Shown piece after piece: positions 13,292-16,481 of a stretch of 16,481 nucleotides of DNA. Position 1 is the stretch's first letter, and the number at the start of each line of letters is the position of its first letter. A program made the position numbers and the translations under genes. Under the pieces are notes generated by a model. That model was not told where the DNA came from and made no database searches. It worked only from the letters and a program-made list of their open reading frames with translations. Source of the DNA: Vulcanimicrobiota bacterium (GTDB lineage: Bacteria; Vulcanimicrobiota; Vulcanimicrobiia; Vulcanimicrobiales; Vulcanimicrobiaceae); the NCBI GenBank assembly GCA_019233415.1, contig JAFAMK010000241.1:1-16481 (forward strand), given 5' to 3'.

Positions 13292-14922
13292 GCGGATTTC
13301 GGCACTACGTGCACGTCCAGCTCGGTTTCGAACGTACGGTCCCACGGCAGCGTGATCGTGAAGCCTGCGTCGCGAAACTGCGGTTCGATCCGAGACAGTA
13401 GGTCGAGTCCCTCCGGCCACAGCAGTGCGCGGTTCTCCGAAGCCGTGCGCGCGGCGACGTCGGGGGTCAGGTAGGTGTGATCCTCGACGCCTTGCGCGCT
13501 AAGGTCGTTGTTGATTTTCGGACGCACGTCGGTGTGAAAGGCGATGTCGTCGGCGTAACGCATCAACGTGAACGTCGCATGCGCTCGCGGGTCGTACGTG
13601 CCGAGCATTTTCCCCGCTAGCACCGCAATTGCTTCAGGTAGTGCGGTCCCGACCGTATTCGCGACGGTGTTCCACGAGGCGAACGCGTCGATGCGGCCGG
13701 CGACGTTTCGTGCGAGCAAGTCGTCCGTGAGCCGTCGCTGGTCCGCGTAGTTGTTCGCGTCCAGGAACGACAGGTCGGCAACCGCGGCCAGCGGGTCTCC
13801 CGTCAACGGCGGCTTCGACGGTATGAACGCGCGTGTCAGGAACGACGAGCGCGTCCGCAGCGGCAGCGCGTCGATGCGGATGCTGTCGACAAACGCGCGC
13901 TCGTCCTCGTCGTTCGTTCCTGGTACACGCACGAAGAGATCAATATCCGACAGACCACCGGCTTCGGCGACCTGCCGCCCGCCGCAGCTGCGGATCAGGT
14001 CGGCGATCGTCGTCGCGATCGGGGCGAATTCTAGCGGGTCGTTCACCGTTCCGCCGTCGGGGCGTGAGTAGATCACGCGCACCCGCGGCACGATCTTCGC
14101 TTCGTGCGCGAGCGCCGCGGAGACGAGGACCATCGCAAGCTCGTCGGCACCGGGTTCGATCGATGCGCGCGACGGTGGGAGCCAGCGTGTGGTGAACGCG
14201 CGCAGGGCGGCGAGGTCGCGCAGGTGCAGGCCGACGGGGCCGGCGTCGTCCTGGCCGAGGATGATGCGGTCGAACGCGTCTTCGGCGGTCAGGCGCAGTG
14301 CGAACAGGTCGACGTCGCGGTTGCGCGCGCGCGTGTCGAGGTAGGCGTCGAGTGTTGGGCCGAGTTGTGCGCGCAGCTTGGCAGCATAGGCGCGCTGCTC
14401 GTCGGTTTTGGGCGGGTCGGGGAGGTTCGCATAGGTCTGGATCGGACCCCAGACGTCGCCGCCGGCGAACGGGAACGTCGCGGCCGGGCCGAGCTTCGGG
14501 ACGCCCGTCGGCGCAAGGCGCATCACCGTTCCGAACAATGCGAACGACGCGTTCGGGCGCGTCGTGCGGAACGCGGCGAGGTCCTGCAGCCGCGTGTAGG
14601 CGACGGCGCGCGAGACGCCGGGGATGCGCGAGGCGACGAGCCCGCCGTAGACCATCATGTCGTTCGAGACGACGAACGCGCGCGCGTCGCTCGGTGCGTC
14701 GTTGCGAAGCCAGCGCGCCAGCGCGGGCGCGTCGCCCGGGGTGAGGTAGCGCCCGAGCAGCGGACGCGGCGGTTCGGCGACGTGTACGCCGGCGACCGCG
14801 CCGAGCAGCCGCGGCAGTTGCGCGGTCACCGGCCGGTCGTCGAGCGGGACGACGACGAACGTCAGGGCCAGCAGGGACGAGAACAGCGCCGCGATCGACT
14901 CCACCGCGGCGCCGTTCGTCAT
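13279..14922 (-). CDS. DUF4127 family protein
   Basis: A 547-residue protein with the DUF4127 signature throughout: 'FVVVPLDDRPVTAQLPRLL' (22-40), 'FVVSNDMMVYGGLVASRIPG' (the conserved 'D-M-x-x-Y-G-G-L-x-A-S-R' motif), 'ILGQDDAGPVGLH', 'SDIDLFVRVPGT', 'ASWNTVANTVGTALPEAIAV' and a C-terminal 'LPWDRTFETELDV'. Length is normal for the family. The family is found widely in Firmicutes, actinobacteria and others; its biochemical role is unknown to me. Residues 8-25 are hydrophobic and might anchor or export it, but the positive charge of a signal peptide is lacking. It starts 10 bp after the stop of the small exported-protein gene on the same strand, so the two probably form an operon, and it ends at a shared convergent hairpin. 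Confidence 0.9.
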   Translation of the reverse strand: MTNGAAVESIAALFSSLLALTFVVVPLDDRPVTAQLPRLLGAVAGVHVAEPPRPLLGRYLTPGDAPALARWLRNDAPSDARAFVVSNDMMVYGGLVASRIPGVSRAVAYTRLQDLAAFRTTRPNASFALFGTVMRLAPTGVPKLGPAATFPFAGGDVWGPIQTYANLPDPPKTDEQRAYAAKLRAQLGPTLDAYLDTRARNRDVDLFALRLTAEDAFDRIILGQDDAGPVGLHLRDLAALRAFTTRWLPPSRASIEPGADELAMVLVSAALAHEAKIVPRVRVIYSRPDGGTVNDPLEFAPIATTIADLIRSCGGRQVAEAGGLSDIDLFVRVPGTNDEDERAFVDSIRIDALPLRTRSSFLTRAFIPSKPPLTGDPLAAVADLSFLDANNYADQRRLTDDLLARNVAGRIDAFASWNTVANTVGTALPEAIAVLAGKMLGTYDPRAHATFTLMRYADDIAFHTDVRPKINNDLSAQGVEDHTYLTPDVAARTASENRALLWPEGLDLLSRIEPQFRDAGFTITLPWDRTFETELDVHVVPKSAIVR

Positions 14923-14932
14923 CGGGCCGCGA

Positions 14933-15325
14933 TCAACTCCGGAAGCCGAACAGTCCGTGCCCGTGCGGGTTCGCGACGAAGATCTTGTAGGCTTTGCGTA
15001 CCCCGAGCGATTGCGTGAACTCGACGTGGACCGGCGTCCCCGGCTTGAGGTCCTTGGTCTGCACGCTCTTGCCGTTCGAGAAGAGCGTCGCGAAGTTCGG
15101 CGCGTAGAGGAACGACAGGTCGGCCGGCACGCCGTCGAGGCAGTGGACGCGGATGTTCTCGTCCGAGACGTGCCGCACGTAGCCGTGGCAGTCGCGAACC
15201 TTTCCGCCCGGCACCGATGCGCCTTGCCGTTCGGTCATTTGGGCGGAGGCCGCGAGCGACGACGTCGCGACGACCGCGAGCGCGGCGAGTGCGGGAAGCG
15301 AACGGCGGAGTGAGTCGAAGAGCAT
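14933..15325 (-). CDS. Small exported protein, unknown family
   Basis: A 130-residue protein with a clear Sec signal: 'LFDSLRRSLPALAALAVVAT' (2-21), cleavage near ASA|QM (about residue 29). The mature part (about 100 residues) looks like a single small beta barrel: 'VRDCHGYVRHVSDENIRVHC' (43-62), 'ADLSFLYAPNFATLF', 'KPGTPVHVEFTQSLG' and 'AYKIFVANPHGHGLFGF', ending in RS. Two cysteines (in 'DCHG' and 'VHCL') could form a disulfide; the C-terminal 'NPHGHGLFG' is Gly/His-rich. The regular 'nucleic-acid or SH3-like barrel' look is only an impression; no function is assigned. GGAGG lies about 12 bases before the ATG at 15325. It is the first gene of the pair with DUF4127. Confidence 0.75.
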   Translation of the reverse strand: MLFDSLRRSLPALAALAVVATSSLAASAQMTERQGASVPGGKVRDCHGYVRHVSDENIRVHCLDGVPADLSFLYAPNFATLFSNGKSVQTKDLKPGTPVHVEFTQSLGVRKAYKIFVANPHGHGLFGFRS

Positions 15326-15361
15326 GGTCGTGAGGTCCCTCCGTTGATCGAGTGCCGGACG

Positions 15362-15769
15362 ATGGCCGGTCCCGAGCGTCTCGACGCCTTCGCGCTGATG
15401 CGGCGCTTCCGCCCCGACGAGGCCGCGCTCGGCGACGCGCTGGCGCTCTTCGTCGACCGCCCGGACTACGGCTTCGTGTGGCTGGCGTACGATGACGATA
15501 TACCCGCCGCGTGCGTTTCCGTCGCCTTCGCGATCTCGACCGCGGCCGGGGCGCTGGTCGCCGACCTGCGCGACCTCTGGGTTGCCGAAGACCGCCGGCG
15601 GCGCGGGATCGGCTCGGCGCTGCTGGCGACGCTGCACGGCCGGCTCGACCAGCTCGGCGTCGCGCGGATCGAGGCATCCGTGCCCGACGAGCCGGGCGTG
15701 CGCGCCTTCTTTGCCGCGCGCGGCTACGCCGAGCTGTCGAGCGTGCGGGTCAGCCTGGCGCGCCGATGA
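15362..15769 (+). CDS. GNAT-family N-acetyltransferase
   Basis: A 135-residue GNAT protein that would transfer an acetyl group from acetyl-CoA to an amine of unknown identity. Motif A, the acetyl-CoA pyrophosphate loop, is 'LWVAEDRRRRGIGSALLATL' (72-91) with R-R-R-G-I-G at 79-84; motif B is near 'VPDEPGVRAFFAARGYAEL' (107-125). The N-terminal half 'FRPDEAALGDALALFVDRPD' is the variable substrate part. I chose the ATG at 15362; an in-frame TTG at 15344 would add six residues. It diverges from the exported-protein gene with only 36 bp between starts. Its last 20 bp overlap the 3' end of murQ on the other strand. Substrate cannot be inferred. Confidence 0.88.
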   Translation: MAGPERLDAFALMRRFRPDEAALGDALALFVDRPDYGFVWLAYDDDIPAACVSVAFAISTAAGALVADLRDLWVAEDRRRRGIGSALLATLHGRLDQLGVARIEASVPDEPGVRAFFAARGYAELSSVRVSLARR

Positions 15770-16481
15770 CGCCGGCGAGGCGGCCGTGTGCGGCGCGCAG
15801 CAGTCGCTCCGCCTCGGCACGGTCGACGCCGCGCTGCGCCATCACGATCGCGATTTTCACCGAACCACCTGCCGCGTCGAGCAGCGCACGCGCGTCGGCG
15901 TCGGGGCCGGCGATGTCGCGCACGAGCCGCTCGGACCGCGCGCGCAGCTTCGCGTTCGTCGCGACGAGGTCAACCATCCGGTTGCCGTAGGTCTTTCCGA
16001 GCCGCACCATCGCGCCGGTCGAGATCGCGTTGAGCACGATCTTCTGCGCGGTTCCCGCGCGCATCCGCGTCGAGCCCTGCAGCGGTTCGGCGCCGGTCGC
16101 GGCGACGATGCCGACGTCCGCGTCGGCGGCGAGCGGTCCGCTCGGTGCGTTGACGATCCCGATCGTGCGCGCACCGCGCTCGCGCGCGGCGAGGACCGCG
16201 GCGCGCACGAACGGCGCACCGCCGCTCGCCGAAATGCCGATCACGACGTCGTCGCGCGTGACGTCGTCGACCGCGCGCAACCCCGCGTCGGCGTCGTCCT
16301 CCGCGCCTTCGATCGCGCGCCGCAGCGCGGCGTCGCCGCCGGCGATGCGGCCTTCGACGAGCCCCGGATCGACGCCGAACGTCGGCGGCAATTCCGCCGC
16401 GTCGAGCACGGCGAGCCGCCCGCTCGTTCCCGCGCCGACGAGCACGATGCGCCCGCCGCGCTCGATCGCATCGACGACGAC
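15750..16481 (-). CDS. murQ: N-acetylmuramic acid 6-phosphate etherase MurQ, 5' end off window
   Basis: The visible 243 residues are a SIS-domain enzyme that cleaves the D-lactyl ether of MurNAc-6-phosphate to give GlcNAc-6-phosphate and D-lactate, used in peptidoglycan recycling in the cytoplasm. Seen motifs: 'VLVGAGTSGRLAVLDAAELP' with the Glu equivalent to E. coli E83, 'GRIAGGDAALRRAIEGAEDD' with the second catalytic Glu (E114 equivalent), 'VVIGISASGGAPFV' and 'STRMRAGTAQKIVLNAISTG', plus 'GNRMVDLVATNAKL'. About 55-60 N-terminal residues of the roughly 300-residue family lie beyond base 16481; the frame is open to the edge, so the GTG at 16445 is not the true start. A C-terminal UBA-like helical part (about 185-243) is present. 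The gene converges on, and overlaps by 20 bp, the GNAT gene. Confidence 0.95.
   Translation of the reverse strand, partial: VVVDAIERGGRIVLVGAGTSGRLAVLDAAELPPTFGVDPGLVEGRIAGGDAALRRAIEGAEDDADAGLRAVDDVTRDDVVIGISASGGAPFVRAAVLAARERGARTIGIVNAPSGPLAADADVGIVAATGAEPLQGSTRMRAGTAQKIVLNAISTGAMVRLGKTYGNRMVDLVATNAKLRARSERLVRDIAGPDADARALLDAAGGSVKIAIVMAQRGVDRAEAERLLRAAHGRLAGVIGAPG

Overview
This is a roughly 16.5 kb, very GC-rich (about two-thirds G+C or more by eye) bacterial chromosomal window, densely packed on both strands. I see no rRNA, tRNA, CRISPR array, transposase or phage structural gene. A TonB-dependent receptor, exported proteins with Sec signals, NADH-type FabI and MurQ point to a diderm (Gram-negative-type) host. 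The gene set resembles Candidatus Eremiobacterota/WPS-2 (Vulcanimicrobiota): an actinobacterial-looking acyl-CoA carboxylase alpha/epsilon pair, a DUF4127 protein, poorly known exported proteins and dispersed 'CTTCGACAAGCTCAGG' repeats. That assignment is an inference from gene content, not a search result.

Layout. (1) 12-365: DUF2442 protein, probably the second gene of a pair whose first gene lies off the left edge. (2) 4779-379, minus strand: a 1,083-residue TonB-dependent receptor with a large C-terminal extension, then an ECF sigma factor and an overlapping single-pass anti-sigma-like protein, arranged as one operon. (3) 4903-8202, plus strand: fabI, a small acyl-CoA carboxylase epsilon-like gene, a biotin carboxylase/BCCP fusion, and a four-helix membrane protein, coupled by short overlaps. 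The carboxylase linker carries a perfect 27-bp inverted repeat pair read in frame. (4) 8630-8709, minus strand: exported MsrB and a small membrane protein. (5) 9234-12296, plus strand: methylmalonyl-CoA mutase catalytic subunit (no B12 domain), then a lower-GC two-gene insert encoding a PD-(D/E)XK nuclease-like protein and a PIN-domain protein, then methylmalonyl-CoA epimerase. (6) 12337-13266: exported protein of unknown function. (7) 15325-13279, minus strand: small exported protein and DUF4127 protein. (8) 15362-15769: GNAT acetyltransferase, convergent with (9) murQ, which runs off the right edge.

How the genes fit together. The carboxylase alpha and epsilon genes, mutase and epimerase together cover the route propionyl-CoA -> (S)- then (R)-methylmalonyl-CoA -> succinyl-CoA. 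The carboxyltransferase beta subunit and the B12-binding mutase subunit are not in the window. FabI covers the last step of fatty-acid elongation. The receptor/sigma/anti-sigma block looks like an envelope uptake or sensing unit. The most novel-looking parts are the nuclease/PIN pair lodged between mutase and epimerase, and the receptor's C-terminal domain next to a sigma/anti-sigma pair.
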